DNA of 64,000 nucleotides from the NCBI RefSeq assembly GCF_009758125.1, contig NZ_WRXO01000004.1, positions 496,001 to 560,000 of the forward strand, in the 5' to 3' direction. A program made the position numbers and the translations under genes. Below, piece after piece: positions 35,999 through 44,653 of the stretch (the stretch's first letter is position 1; every line of letters begins with the position of its first letter). A model generated the notes under the pieces. It worked only from the letters and a program-made list of their open reading frames with translations. It had not been told where the DNA came from and searched no databases. The stretch is from Chitinophaga oryziterrae (GTDB lineage Bacteria > Bacteroidota > Bacteroidia > Chitinophagales > Chitinophagaceae).

Positions 35999-36652
35999 TT
36001 AGAAGTTATTCTCCAGTATCAGCTTAACTGTTTTCACTGCTTTAACAGCCTGTTGCTGTGCTATTGCTTTTAACAGTTGCACGTGCAGATCATGCGTCTG
36101 TTTAAAGACCTGCACATCCATCTGACGCAGTTGAAAGGATTCTCTGATGATGTTGGTGAATGTCTGGTAGAGGTCGGCCAGCACGCTGTTGTGAGATGCC
36201 AGGGCCACCGCTTTGTGAAAGCGGATATCAGCATCTGCACAGTCGCTGTACGAGTTATTACAGATCGCCTGCCACCTGTCTTCCAGGGCGGCCCGCATAG
36301 CGGAAAGGTCTTTCTCTTCCCGGTGTTGTGCCGCCAGTTGCACAATCTCTGCTTCCAGCAGGCTCCGCACGTCGTTCACTTCTTTTTGGGCGGCCCTGCG
36401 TAATCGCTGGTCCAGCGGTTCGGCAGCAGCAGGTGGGGCGCATACGAATGTACCAGCACCCTGTTGTACCCTCAGGATACCTGAATTAGAGAGTGTTTTA
36501 ATCGCTTCCCTGATAGTAGAGCGGCCAACACCGAACTGTTCCATCAGTACCGGCTCCGGTGGGATGAGTTCCCCCGTCTTGTATTTGCCCAGGGAAATCT
36601 CCCTCTGCAACTCAAAAATGACCTTGTCGGCCAGCTTGATCGTATTTGCCAT
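35999..36652 (-). CDS. GntR-family (FadR/FCD) transcriptional regulator
   Basis: 217 residues from the ATG at 36652 (MANTIKLADK). A longer in-frame start at 36697 would run through the operators and add an unrelated 15-residue leader, so I reject it. Winged helix ~8-70 (PPEPVLMEQFGVGRSTIREAIKTL), then an all-helical FCD domain with DIRFHKAV, ASHNSVL and HDLHVQLL supplying likely metal ligands. Probably regulates itself and the TauE/DUF1634 genes downstream. The ligand is not identifiable. Confidence 0.92.
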   Translation of the reverse strand: MANTIKLADKVIFELQREISLGKYKTGELIPPEPVLMEQFGVGRSTIREAIKTLSNSGILRVQQGAGTFVCAPPAAAEPLDQRLRRAAQKEVNDVRSLLEAEIVQLAAQHREEKDLSAMRAALEDRWQAICNNSYSDCADADIRFHKAVALASHNSVLADLYQTFTNIIRESFQLRQMDVQVFKQTHDLHVQLLKAIAQQQAVKAVKTVKLILENNF

Positions 36653-36658
36653 AACAGT

Positions 36659-36673
36659 AAACATCTGATGTTT
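36659..36673. promoter_or_regulatory. GntR operator 1
   Basis: AAACATCTGATGTTT: 7-bp arms around one base, 7 nt upstream of the regulator start. Its twin lies 37 bp further upstream. Confidence 0.75.
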
Positions 36674-36695
36674 GTAAAGGTAGGCACTTTGTCTC

Positions 36696-36710
36696 AAACA
36701 TCAGATGTTT
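36696..36710. promoter_or_regulatory. GntR operator 2
   Basis: AAACATCAGATGTTT, the reverse complement of operator 1. Two identical inverted repeats flanking the likely promoter fit autoregulation by a FadR-type dimer. The sequence cannot say whether the factor activates or represses. Confidence 0.75.
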
Positions 36711-36728
36711 AATTTAAAAGCAATAAAA

Positions 36729-36756
36729 AAGCCGGCTTCCTGTAAGGAGCCGGCTT
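36729..36756 (-). terminator. Terminator of the desaturase gene
   Basis: AAGCCGGCT (36729-36737) and AGCCGGCTT (36748-36756) form a 9-bp stem; the A-run before it is a T-run on the minus strand. Located 19 nt past the desaturase stop. Confidence 0.85.
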
Positions 36757-36775
36757 ATATCTCAATGATTATAAG

Positions 36776-37681
36776 TTATTGAACGAGAGTCGGTTGTTTA
36801 GTTTCTACTACAGCATCCAGCCTGTTAGCAGCCTTCACTTTTTCAGGAACACCACGGATATCCCATACGATGCCGAAGAAACCAAGTGTACGGATAATGT
36901 AATAAGTGATGTCTATTTCCCACCAGAAGAATCCCTGTTGGGTAGCACTTTGATAGTAGTGGTGGTTATTATGCCATCCTTCTCCCAAAGTTATCAGCGC
37001 AAGCAAAAGACTATTTTTGGACAGATCTCCTGTTTTGTAACGTGGTTTACCCCACATGTGCATTAAAGAGTTGATAGTGAACGTACCATGATATACCAGG
37101 GTGGTACTCAGGAAGAAACCTATCAGCAGTGTAGATAAACCGGCATGCCATTCAAATAAGCCATGACCGTTTACCAGGTTACCTGCAAAATATACAGCAA
37201 TCATCAGTACAACACCTGGTACCCAATGGTATTTGTTTAACCAGAAGAGTTCCGGCTGTTTAAAATCTTTGATCAGCTCATAGCGTGTAGGCTTGAATTC
37301 AGGTCCCATGATCCAACCCATGTGGGAATACCAGAAACCATAAATATTAGCTGAATGCGGATCTTCCGGTGTATCGCTGTGCTTGTGATGGGCGCGGTGA
37401 TTGGCTCCCCACCACAACACACCTTTCTGCAGGCTGCTTTGTGCGCCACCTGCTAATATAAACTGGAAAAAACGCGATGTTTTATATGTACGATGCGAGA
37501 AATAGCGATGATAACCAGCGGTAACGAAGAACATACGGATTACATACAGTGCAGCACATAAAATCCAGTCGAACAGCGTCACATGTGTGAAGAATGCCAG
37601 TAGTGGTAGTAATTGTATACCTATGAAGTCGAACTGTCTTAGCCAGTTGACACCTCCTCTCAATTGTTTTTCAGAATTCAT
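36776..37681 (-). CDS. Membrane acyl-CoA / fatty acid desaturase
   Basis: 301 residues from the ATG at 37681 (MNSEKQLRGGVNW). A longer frame adds a Ser/Gly-rich 62-residue leader from a GC-rich patch, which I think is not part of the protein. The three His boxes of the delta-9 type are present: HRYFSHR, HRAHHKHSD and HNNHHYY, with four membrane segments between them. It inserts a double bond into acyl chains using O2 and is important for membrane fluidity. Followed by a good terminator, so likely monocistronic. Confidence 0.93.
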   Translation of the reverse strand: MNSEKQLRGGVNWLRQFDFIGIQLLPLLAFFTHVTLFDWILCAALYVIRMFFVTAGYHRYFSHRTYKTSRFFQFILAGGAQSSLQKGVLWWGANHRAHHKHSDTPEDPHSANIYGFWYSHMGWIMGPEFKPTRYELIKDFKQPELFWLNKYHWVPGVVLMIAVYFAGNLVNGHGLFEWHAGLSTLLIGFFLSTTLVYHGTFTINSLMHMWGKPRYKTGDLSKNSLLLALITLGEGWHNNHHYYQSATQQGFFWWEIDITYYIIRTLGFFGIVWDIRGVPEKVKAANRLDAVVETKQPTLVQ

Positions 37682-38182
37682 ACTGCAAAAGTATTTCATA
37701 ATTATAGAATAAACAATGACCAAGATCAGCAGCCGGCAATTTTGCCCGCTGCTGCCGGACCCGCCACGGGCTGAATCCCCGCCACCCCGGCTATCAGACG
37801 GGGATGCGCGGGAGGCGTCAGCGGAAGAACCGGACGAACTAAAGGAACTGCCGGAAGAAGATAACATTCCTATAACAAATACCTATTTTTCTGTATAGTC
37901 GCAGAATTTGCACTGCAATCCCTGCCTTTAAGTACCGGAAGCAGTTGTTTAACAGTCACTTTTTTAGTGGCCGGGAAGGATTCGGACTGGTTCCTTACGA
38001 AGTATCAGCGATAGGGCCGGGACTACTCATGTTGCATGGGATCAGGGAATAGATGTTATTGATATGACAGGTTGTGTAAAATAATACCCAATAAAGAGGT
38101 TATTCCTTATTAAAACGCTTGTCTCGCAACGTATTCGGTGCTGGCATGAAATTCCATCTATAAGAGTATATCTATACTTATT
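37682..38182. other. 501-bp intergenic region with a GC-rich patch
   Basis: About 37730-37850 is clearly richer in G and C than its surroundings and stays open in frames on both strands: a Ser/Gly-rich frame on the minus strand in phase with the desaturase, and a Pro/Glu-rich 60-residue frame (37716-37898) on the plus strand. Low complexity makes both doubtful. The remaining ~280 bp up to the MlaE-like start hold no gene I can see. Divergent promoters for the desaturase and the Mla operon should lie here. Confidence 0.5.
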
Positions 38183-38956
38183 ATGGCAAGTGCAATCGTT
38201 TCATCCTTTAACAGATACATGGAGATAGCCGGCGATCAGGTATTGTTTACCGGTCGCTTTGCCCGTAATATTTTCAAAGGAGGCTTTGAATGGGAAGAGT
38301 TCCTGCGTCAGTGTTATATAGTAGGTTACAAATCCATTGGCCTGGTAGGCATTACAGGTTTCATCGTTGGCTTTGTACTCACATTACAGACACAGCCTAC
38401 ACTTAAAACGTTCGGCGCCCAGAGTTATGTACCCAGTATGGTAGCCATTTCTATTATCCGGGAGATAGGGCCGGTGATTATCGCGTTGATCTGTGCGGGT
38501 AAAATAGCTTCCAGTATAGGTGCAGAACTGGGGAGTATGAAGGTGACCGAACAGATAGATGCCATGGAAGTATCCAGTGCGAACCCGGTCCAATACTTAG
38601 TAGTGACCCGTATCCTCGCCTGTACTATCATGGTACCGCTGCTGACCATCATGGCGGACGGACTGGCACTCCTGGGTGGTTATGTAGGTGTGAATTTACA
38701 GGAACACGTAAGTTTTTCTTTATTCTTCAGGAAATCATTTGCAGCGCTGAAATTCAGTGACGTAGTGCCGGCATTGATAAAAACCTTCTTCTTCGGATAT
38801 GCAATAGGTTTTGTTGGATGTTACAAAGGTTATCATTCAAAGCGTGGTACCGAAAGCGTTGGCCTGGCCGCTAATTCTGCTGTGGTAAGCGCTTCGCTGT
38901 GGATCATCCTGCTGGATGCTATTGCTGTACAGATCACTAACATGATAGTTTATTAG
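38183..38956 (+). CDS. MlaE/YrbE-family lipid ABC transporter permease
   Basis: 257 residues, five to six membrane segments. Hallmarks: GFVLTLQTQPTLKTFGAQSYV, IREIGPVIIALICAGKIASSIGAELGSMKVTEQIDAM (the MlaE EIGP and ExGxM regions) and a C-terminal CYKGYHSKRGTESVG. It forms the membrane core of an MCE-type phospholipid transport system at the inner membrane. First gene of a three-gene operon; the ATPase starts 2 nt later. Confidence 0.93.
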   Translation: MASAIVSSFNRYMEIAGDQVLFTGRFARNIFKGGFEWEEFLRQCYIVGYKSIGLVGITGFIVGFVLTLQTQPTLKTFGAQSYVPSMVAISIIREIGPVIIALICAGKIASSIGAELGSMKVTEQIDAMEVSSANPVQYLVVTRILACTIMVPLLTIMADGLALLGGYVGVNLQEHVSFSLFFRKSFAALKFSDVVPALIKTFFFGYAIGFVGCYKGYHSKRGTESVGLAANSAVVSASLWIILLDAIAVQITNMIVY

Positions 38957-38958
38957 TT

Positions 38959-39735
38959 ATGAACGATACAGACACACAGGAACAGGAAGTAGTGGTGCAG
39001 GACACAGATAATGTGGTGATCCGCATACAACATCTGAAAAAATCCTTTGATGATAATGAGGTATTGAAAGATATCAACCTGGAATTACATAAAGGGGAAA
39101 ATGTTGTGGTACTGGGGCGTTCCGGTCAGGGTAAATCCGTTACCATCCAATGTATTGCCGGATTGATGTTACAGGATGAAGGCAGCCTGGAAGTATTGGG
39201 TAAGGAAGTGAAAGAAATGACGCGGGATGAAATAAGAGAGATGAGGATCAGAGTGGGATTTCTTTTTCAGAGTGGAGCCCTCTATGATTCAATGACTGTC
39301 AAAGAAAATCTTTCTTTCCCTTTAACAAGAGTATTAAAACTAAAAGATAAACAGGAGATAGAAAAACGGATACATGAATCACTGGAGAGTGTGGGACTGG
39401 AAGACGCCATTGATAAATATCCTTCAGACCTTTCCGGCGGAATGCGTAAAAGGGTAGGATTGGCCAGAACGTTGATCCTCCGTCCGGAAATCATGTTGTA
39501 TGATGAACCCACTACCGGGCTTGATCCCATTACATCCAGAGAAATTAGCGAACTGATAGTAGCACTACAGGAAAAATATGATACTTCATCCATCATCATT
39601 ACCCATGACATGTCCTGCGCAAGAATTACGGCAGATAGAATAGTAGTGATGAATGAAGGAAAATATATAGCAACCGGCACTTATGATGAACTAACCAGAT
39701 CACCAGACGAACTTGTACATAATTTTTTTAAATAA
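38959..39735 (+). CDS. MlaF-like ABC ATPase
   Basis: 258 residues. Walker A GRSGQGKS, Q-loop FLFQSGALYDSMTV, signature LSGGMRKRVGLAR and Walker B IMLYDEPTTGLDP followed by ITHDM. The MRKR after the signature and SGALYDS after the Q-loop are typical of Mla/MCE-associated ATPases. Powers lipid movement between the inner and outer membranes. Followed 7 nt later by the MCE-domain gene. Confidence 0.93.
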   Translation: MNDTDTQEQEVVVQDTDNVVIRIQHLKKSFDDNEVLKDINLELHKGENVVVLGRSGQGKSVTIQCIAGLMLQDEGSLEVLGKEVKEMTRDEIREMRIRVGFLFQSGALYDSMTVKENLSFPLTRVLKLKDKQEIEKRIHESLESVGLEDAIDKYPSDLSGGMRKRVGLARTLILRPEIMLYDEPTTGLDPITSREISELIVALQEKYDTSSIIITHDMSCARITADRIVVMNEGKYIATGTYDELTRSPDELVHNFFK

Positions 39736-39742
39736 ACCGGGC

Positions 39743-40570
39743 ATGAAGAATAAAACCTCACAAAAGATAAAGGTCGGCATATTTACCACTGCCACGATTT
39801 TACTGTTACTGGCAGGCATCTTTTTAATCGGCCGGAATAAGAGTATGTTCCGCAGCACCATTGTGTTATACGGCACCTTTAAAAACGTGGGAGGATTGCT
39901 GGAAGGGAATAATATCCGCTTTGTCGGCATCAACGTAGGTACTGTGGAAAGCATTGATATTTTGACTGATTCTACTGCCCGTGTAGGATTACGTATACAG
40001 AAAAAAGTACAGCCTTTTATTAAAAAAGGGGCTATTGCCCGTATCAGTTCTGAGGGTTTAATGGGAGATAAACTGGTGGCCATCAGTTCTGGTACACAAA
40101 CTACCACTCCTGTAAATGACGGGGATACCATCAGTACCATAGAACCTATGCAAATGGATAAGGTGATGGGCCGTATTTCCAGTGTGGCAGAGAACGCAGA
40201 AGTGATTACCGGTCAGTTGGCAGGCATTGTTACACAGGTGAACCGGGGGAAGGGCAGTGTAGGTAGATTGCTGTACAGCGATAGCCTGGCAAAGAGCCTG
40301 GAAGGAACGATCAGCGAAGCAAAGGGAACAATGAGGTCGGCTCATAAAGGTGCAGAAAGTTTTAGTGAAAATATGGAAGCATTAAAGCATAACTTCCTGT
40401 TGCGTGGTTATTTCAGAAAAAAAGATAAAGCCCGGAAGAAAGAAGAGAAAGAAGAAAAGAAAGATGATAAGGCGGATGAGAAACTGAAGAAGGCCGGGAA
40501 GTCGGAGGTAAAGCTAAAGAATGCAAAGGGTAAGGACTCTGCAACAATAAAAATAGAAAAAGAGCAATAG
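39743..40570 (+). CDS. MlaD-type MCE-domain protein
   Basis: 275 residues from the ATG at 39743; an in-frame ATG at 39713 would overlap the ATPase. One N-terminal membrane segment (IFTTATILLLLAGIFLIG), then an MCE domain (VLYGTFKNVGGLLEGNNIRFVGINVGTV, DKLVAIS) about 35-120, a helical stretch, and a Lys/Glu-rich tail of ~50 residues (KKEEKEEKKDDK). Substrate-binding component that probably forms a ring on the periplasmic side. A terminator follows. The highly charged tail is unusual and may contact nucleic acid or anionic lipids. Confidence 0.9.
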   Translation: MKNKTSQKIKVGIFTTATILLLLAGIFLIGRNKSMFRSTIVLYGTFKNVGGLLEGNNIRFVGINVGTVESIDILTDSTARVGLRIQKKVQPFIKKGAIARISSEGLMGDKLVAISSGTQTTTPVNDGDTISTIEPMQMDKVMGRISSVAENAEVITGQLAGIVTQVNRGKGSVGRLLYSDSLAKSLEGTISEAKGTMRSAHKGAESFSENMEALKHNFLLRGYFRKKDKARKKEEKEEKKDDKADEKLKKAGKSEVKLKNAKGKDSATIKIEKEQ

Positions 40571-40584
40571 ATTATTAATAGATC

Positions 40585-40626
40585 ATGAACGCATTTTATC
40601 TTAGATGAGATGCGTTCATTTTTTTG
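40585..40626 (+). terminator. Terminator of the Mla operon
   Basis: ATGAACGCAT (40585-40594) pairs with ATGCGTTCAT (40610-40619) over 10 bp with a 15-nt loop, followed by seven T's. Confidence 0.85.
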
Positions 40627-40645
40627 TCTATTTTTATCCTCACGT

Positions 40646-41662
40646 ATGAAAACATTAATCTGCACCACTCCCGGTCAATTCGATTATGGCGAAAGAGAAA
40701 TGCCTTCGCCGGCACCTGATCATGCCATTATAAAAATAAAGCGCATAGGTATCTGTGGTACCGATCTCCATGCTTTTGAAGGTACCCAGCCCTTTTTTGC
40801 TTATCCCCGTGTGCTGGGGCATGAGCTGGCAGGAGAACTGGTCTCTTTTGACAATGCCCCCGGCTTTACTGCCGGAGAGGCCGTTACCTTCATTCCTTAT
40901 TTCAATTGTGGTACCTGTATTGCCTGTCGCAGTGGTAAACCTAACTGTTGCACCAATATTCGTGTATGTGGTGTGCATATAGATGGTGGCATGGCGGAAT
41001 ACCTCTCTGTGCCCTCTTATTCGTTGGTACATGGTCAGGGGTTAAGTATGGATGCGCTGGCATTGGTAGAACCACTGGCCATAGGGGCGCATGGTGTTCG
41101 CCGGGCAGGTGTGGAACCCGGGGAATTTGTGCTGGTAATAGGAGCAGGGCCTATCGGTCTGGGCATTATGGAATTTGCCCGTATTGCCGGAGCCAATGTC
41201 ATTGCCATGGACATCAATGAGGGGCGTCTTAATTTTTGTAAGGATAAGTTGAAAGTAGCCTATACGATTAATGCTAAAACGGCAGATATTATAGAAGAAC
41301 TGAAAAGAATTACCAACAATGATATGCCTACGGTTGTTATAGATGCAACGGGTAGTCAACAGGCTATTAACAACGGGTTTCAGTATATGTCTCACGGCGC
41401 CAGGTATGTGCTGGTAGGCTTGCAGAAGGGGGAACTGGTTGTCAGTCACCCGGAATTTCACAAAAGGGAGGCTACCCTGATGAGCAGCAGGAATGCTACC
41501 CGTCAGGACTTTGAACATGTGATAGCCGCTATGAAAAGCGGAGAGGTGGACCCTACCACATATATCACACACCGGGTGGATTTCGGTCAGGTGAAGGACG
41601 AGTTCGGGGGCTGGTTAGATCCTGCCAACGGTGTAATTAAAGCAATGGTTAGTATCGGTTAA
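40646..41662 (+). CDS. Zinc-dependent alcohol dehydrogenase (sorbitol/idonate/L-gulonate type)
   Basis: 338 residues from the ATG at 40646; the in-frame ATG at 40610 sits inside the terminator of the preceding operon. Catalytic zinc region GICGTDLHAF and GHELAGEL, structural zinc CGTCIACRSGKPNCC, Rossmann motif GAGPIGLGIM. Medium-chain dehydrogenases of this kind oxidise polyols or sugar acids with NAD(P)+. A stand-alone gene, so the substrate is not inferable. Residues 60-75 resemble the sugar-5-dehydrogenase subgroup. Confidence 0.9.
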   Translation: MKTLICTTPGQFDYGEREMPSPAPDHAIIKIKRIGICGTDLHAFEGTQPFFAYPRVLGHELAGELVSFDNAPGFTAGEAVTFIPYFNCGTCIACRSGKPNCCTNIRVCGVHIDGGMAEYLSVPSYSLVHGQGLSMDALALVEPLAIGAHGVRRAGVEPGEFVLVIGAGPIGLGIMEFARIAGANVIAMDINEGRLNFCKDKLKVAYTINAKTADIIEELKRITNNDMPTVVIDATGSQQAINNGFQYMSHGARYVLVGLQKGELVVSHPEFHKREATLMSSRNATRQDFEHVIAAMKSGEVDPTTYITHRVDFGQVKDEFGGWLDPANGVIKAMVSIG

Positions 41663-41687
41663 AAGGAACTTTTATTATATTTATCTG

Positions 41688-42230
41688 ATGGAAGAATTAA
41701 CAGCAGGCAAAGGTTCCCGTGTGCAGCATGCCCGGTATGGTCCCGGAGTGATCATTGGTGTTAAGTACGCACAGTTTGTGGTAACATTTATGGACCAGGG
41801 TATTATAGAAGTAGATAAAACAGATCCTTTATTTGAGATATTACATGCAGAGAACAAAACGATAGAAGTAGAAACCGTATCAGCCGTAGAAACTTCTTTA
41901 CTCAAGATATTACGGTTATGGGGAGATGCTTCTGAAATCGTACCATTGGGGGACCGCTGGGAGGGGGGGACTATGTTGTTGCAGCCGAAGGATCCTTCCC
42001 TGAAACCAAAGGAAATACCTGTAGAGGCGTTCTTTCATAAGATAGTAATGGTGCGCGACCGTCTCCGGGTATTGGAACAGCAGATTAACAGTCACAAACT
42101 GCTGAGTGATGAGGATAAAGTGAACCTGCAGCAATACATTACCCGTGTTTACGGATCATTGACTACATTCAATGTATTGTTTAAACAGAAAGAACACTGG
42201 TTTGTAGGTGGAAAAGGTAGCGAAGACTAA
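41688..42230 (+). CDS. Hypothetical protein with an N-terminal Tudor/SH3-like fold
   Basis: 180 residues. The N-terminus GKGSRVQHARYGPGVIIGVKYAQFVVTFMDQG resembles the small beta-barrel seen at the end of UvrD/PcrA and in CarD (GxxVxHxxYGxGxV...VxF), a domain that contacts RNA polymerase. The rest is mainly helical with no recognisable catalytic motif. A possible transcription- or repair-associated adaptor, by analogy only. Confidence 0.6.
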   Translation: MEELTAGKGSRVQHARYGPGVIIGVKYAQFVVTFMDQGIIEVDKTDPLFEILHAENKTIEVETVSAVETSLLKILRLWGDASEIVPLGDRWEGGTMLLQPKDPSLKPKEIPVEAFFHKIVMVRDRLRVLEQQINSHKLLSDEDKVNLQQYITRVYGSLTTFNVLFKQKEHWFVGGKGSED

Positions 42231-42289
42231 CGGGACGGCCTTAAATTTGTTGTATAGCATAACATTGTTCCATTTAAACACGATGCCAT

Positions 42290-42553
42290 ATGAAAGATTT
42301 TACATTGGATTTTGACCTGAAAGGTAGCAACTATGTAGTAGTAGTGCAATCGCTCGAATCAAGGGGCATAGAGCATTACAAGGCTGTACTGGACGAAGAG
42401 CATTCCATCGATTATTTAGTACAGAGTACCGGTATTCTGCAACCCAATCCCGATTATGCTGCCGATCCGCAGCTGGTAAGTGCAATTGCTACCCGTATCC
42501 TGGAAGTGGTACATGAGGACGATCGTGGAAAAGATGCCACATCCACACTATAG
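42290..42553 (+). CDS. Small hypothetical protein
   Basis: 87 residues, acidic, no signal or membrane segment. TAAATTTG at 42242-42249 matches the -7 promoter element but is 40 nt before the ATG. It overlaps the 3' end of the convergent histidine kinase gene by 6 nt. Not recognised. Confidence 0.55.
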   Translation: MKDFTLDFDLKGSNYVVVVQSLESRGIEHYKAVLDEEHSIDYLVQSTGILQPNPDYAADPQLVSAIATRILEVVHEDDRGKDATSTL

Positions 42554-43882
42554 TACTGAGTACGGCAAATCTATATTAAACGTAGTCCCCTTGTTTACCT
42601 TAGAGTTTACGTAGATATTTCCCCCATGCTGTTGCACCAGCTGTCTGCAGATATGCAGTCCCAGCCCGGTAGAGCGTTCATGATTCAATCCTTCTCTTCC
42701 TGAAGACGTAAAACGGTCAAAGAGCGCAGGCAATAGTTCGTTGGGTATACCAATTCCTGTATCTGCAACAGAGATCCGGACACCGCCTCTGTGCGGGCGC
42801 ATACCCAGTGTAATGGCCCCATCTTCCGGTGTAAATTTAACAGCGTTATGTAACAGGTTTTCTACGACACGCTGCATTTTACCGGGATGGATATGCGCCT
42901 TGATCTCTCTGGGATGTAGTTCCAGCAGTACTTTCCTGTTGTGTTTTGATTGCTGTTCCCAGTTATCACGCACATTTTCTATCCACTGGTTCAGAGAGAT
43001 ATAATTGGTCTGTAATTTTGTGCCGTCACTTTTCTGTGCGGCCAGTAATAACTCTTCAATGATCTGGTCGGACGTTTTACAGGCATCCATGATCCAGTCC
43101 ATATATTTACTTTCCTGCTCCGGTGTATAGGGATATTCCTGCATCAGGTGTACGACGGAACGAATCCCGGAAATAGGGTTGCGGAGATCGTGCGCTACGA
43201 TGGCCAGGATTTCTGTTTTCAACCGGTTTGCCTGTGCAATCTCTTCATTCTTTCTCTCAATGGTTTTTATCTTAATAAAATAATTAACATGGAAGGAGTA
43301 TAATAACCGGGCGGTTACAAAAAAGCAGAGCATGATTTCCCAGAATACGATATGGTTCATTACTCTCGTTACCGGATCTACCTGGAAAAGGTGGATGAAC
43401 AGGGAAAAGATGATGCCCGAAATACCAATCAGCAGTAATAATTCCCATAGCAGAAATACAAACACTATCGCCACACAGATCACGCCTATCAGCAGCATAG
43501 TCATGGTGTTTTTAGGGTTATGCTGTGCCGTAAAGGTAAGTGACATGGAAGTGCCTATAAATATTAATGCATATATAAGACTCAAAAAGTGATATTGATT
43601 TTGTTTGTTAACCGGGATCTTTCTTCTGATAATGAATATAGTAATAGCCACAAGAGTAGAGCCGGTGATCATGAATAGATTTGTAATGCTTAATTCATGA
43701 AACTGTTGGGGGGGAAGCTGATGCGTTTGTGGCAATAGATCTGCTATAATGCGTATCACAAATGCTGCGATAGCAGTTATAAAAGAAACCAGACCAGCAA
43801 TCTTAAGGTTCTGTTTTCTAATAATATAGTAAAATTCCTCCCTGAATGTTTTATCAATAGGAGTGAATAGATATAATTTCAT
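42548..43882 (-). CDS. Membrane histidine kinase
   Basis: 444 residues. The N-terminal ~200 residues contain about six hydrophobic segments, a 7TMR-like or other sensory region; HisKA has VAHDLRNPISG with the phospho-acceptor His231; the HATPase domain has NLLHNAVKFTP (N box), ADTGIGIP and TGLGLHICR (G boxes). No receiver domain. A response regulator gene is not adjacent, so its partner is unknown. Convergent with the small gene at 42290. Confidence 0.92.
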   Translation of the reverse strand: MKLYLFTPIDKTFREEFYYIIRKQNLKIAGLVSFITAIAAFVIRIIADLLPQTHQLPPQQFHELSITNLFMITGSTLVAITIFIIRRKIPVNKQNQYHFLSLIYALIFIGTSMSLTFTAQHNPKNTMTMLLIGVICVAIVFVFLLWELLLLIGISGIIFSLFIHLFQVDPVTRVMNHIVFWEIMLCFFVTARLLYSFHVNYFIKIKTIERKNEEIAQANRLKTEILAIVAHDLRNPISGIRSVVHLMQEYPYTPEQESKYMDWIMDACKTSDQIIEELLLAAQKSDGTKLQTNYISLNQWIENVRDNWEQQSKHNRKVLLELHPREIKAHIHPGKMQRVVENLLHNAVKFTPEDGAITLGMRPHRGGVRISVADTGIGIPNELLPALFDRFTSSGREGLNHERSTGLGLHICRQLVQQHGGNIYVNSKVNKGTTFNIDLPYSVL

Positions 43883-44088
43883 GTGTCGAAGGCTAGGTAT
43901 ATCAGTCCTGAATTGCTATTTATCAGCAAGTTAATTATATTTTAATGGCTGTCTGAATATTATTGTTCGTAAATTGTTGTATCCGATTACTCTGGCTGTT
44001 TTATCCCCGCATACCCCATGAATGACTTTGGAGTTGATATTATTGGAAAAACTGGCTTCTATGCAAAAGCCGCAGCTTTTTAACCATC

Positions 44089-44352
44089 ATGGAACAATAC
44101 ACAACGCCCCTGGAGCATCCGGCAGATATTGCCCGCTACCTTACCAGCGCTTTAGGTAAGAACAAAGTGAAGGAAATTAAATTCGGTTACAGGCTTGATA
44201 AAGATGAACCAGCTGTAAAGTTTAAGATCATATTACGTTTTCCGTATAACCTTTTTGCCCGTAAAAGTGTGGAAGAGCAGGTAGATGCGGAAATAGCGCG
44301 TGCACCATTGTCCGACCAGCTGACTGCAAAACTACTCTTTCAGATACAATAA
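44089..44352 (+). CDS. Small hypothetical protein
   Basis: 87 residues, no membrane segment; mixed charge with a VKFKIILRFPYNLF central strand. Not recognised. It precedes a REP-like hairpin element. Confidence 0.5.
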   Translation: MEQYTTPLEHPADIARYLTSALGKNKVKEIKFGYRLDKDEPAVKFKIILRFPYNLFARKSVEEQVDAEIARAPLSDQLTAKLLFQIQ

Positions 44353-44493
44353 ATAGTTATATAACTAAAGATCAGCTGGCCGTTAAATTATCTATCATCA
44401 GACCGGGAACTGCAATTACAGGTAGGTGCTTTTATGGAAAAAGGGGGTAGCCAATTGCTGGCTTTGTTAGGTTTTGAATCAATTACTTCAATC

Positions 44494-44648
44494 AGGCTCC
44501 GTTGGGAGCCTTGTATTTGCAGATATGTTATTCAACAAAATCAGACTCCGTTAGCGTCCCCTGTTATATTTGTGAACAGGGAACGCTAACGGAGTCATTA
44601 TTTAGAAGATATTTATCTGCTACAAACACGGAACTCCAGGCGGAGTTC
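44494..44648. repeat. REP-like composite hairpin element, copy A
   Basis: Three hairpins: AGGCTCC-gttg-GGAGCCT (44494-44511); a central stem GACTCCGTTAGCGT (44544-44557) with CCCTGTT (44559-44565) against AACAGGG (44575-44581) and ACGCTAACGGAGTC (44583-44596), one mismatch; and GAACTCC-aggc-GGAGTTC (44631-44648). The outer hairpins sit inside further inverted similarity (TTGTATTTGCAG versus CTGCTACAAACAC), so the whole element is roughly symmetrical. Lies between two genes. Confidence 0.8.
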
Positions 44649-44653
44649 ATTTT

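Noticed and set aside
36653..36697. Longer GntR N-terminus from 36697
   Set aside because: It would cover one operator completely and end in the other; the remaining start at 36652 fits the family.
37682..37867. 62-residue Ser/Gly-rich leader on the desaturase
   Set aside because: Low-complexity composition from the GC-rich patch and absent from the family; the ATG at 37681 is normal.
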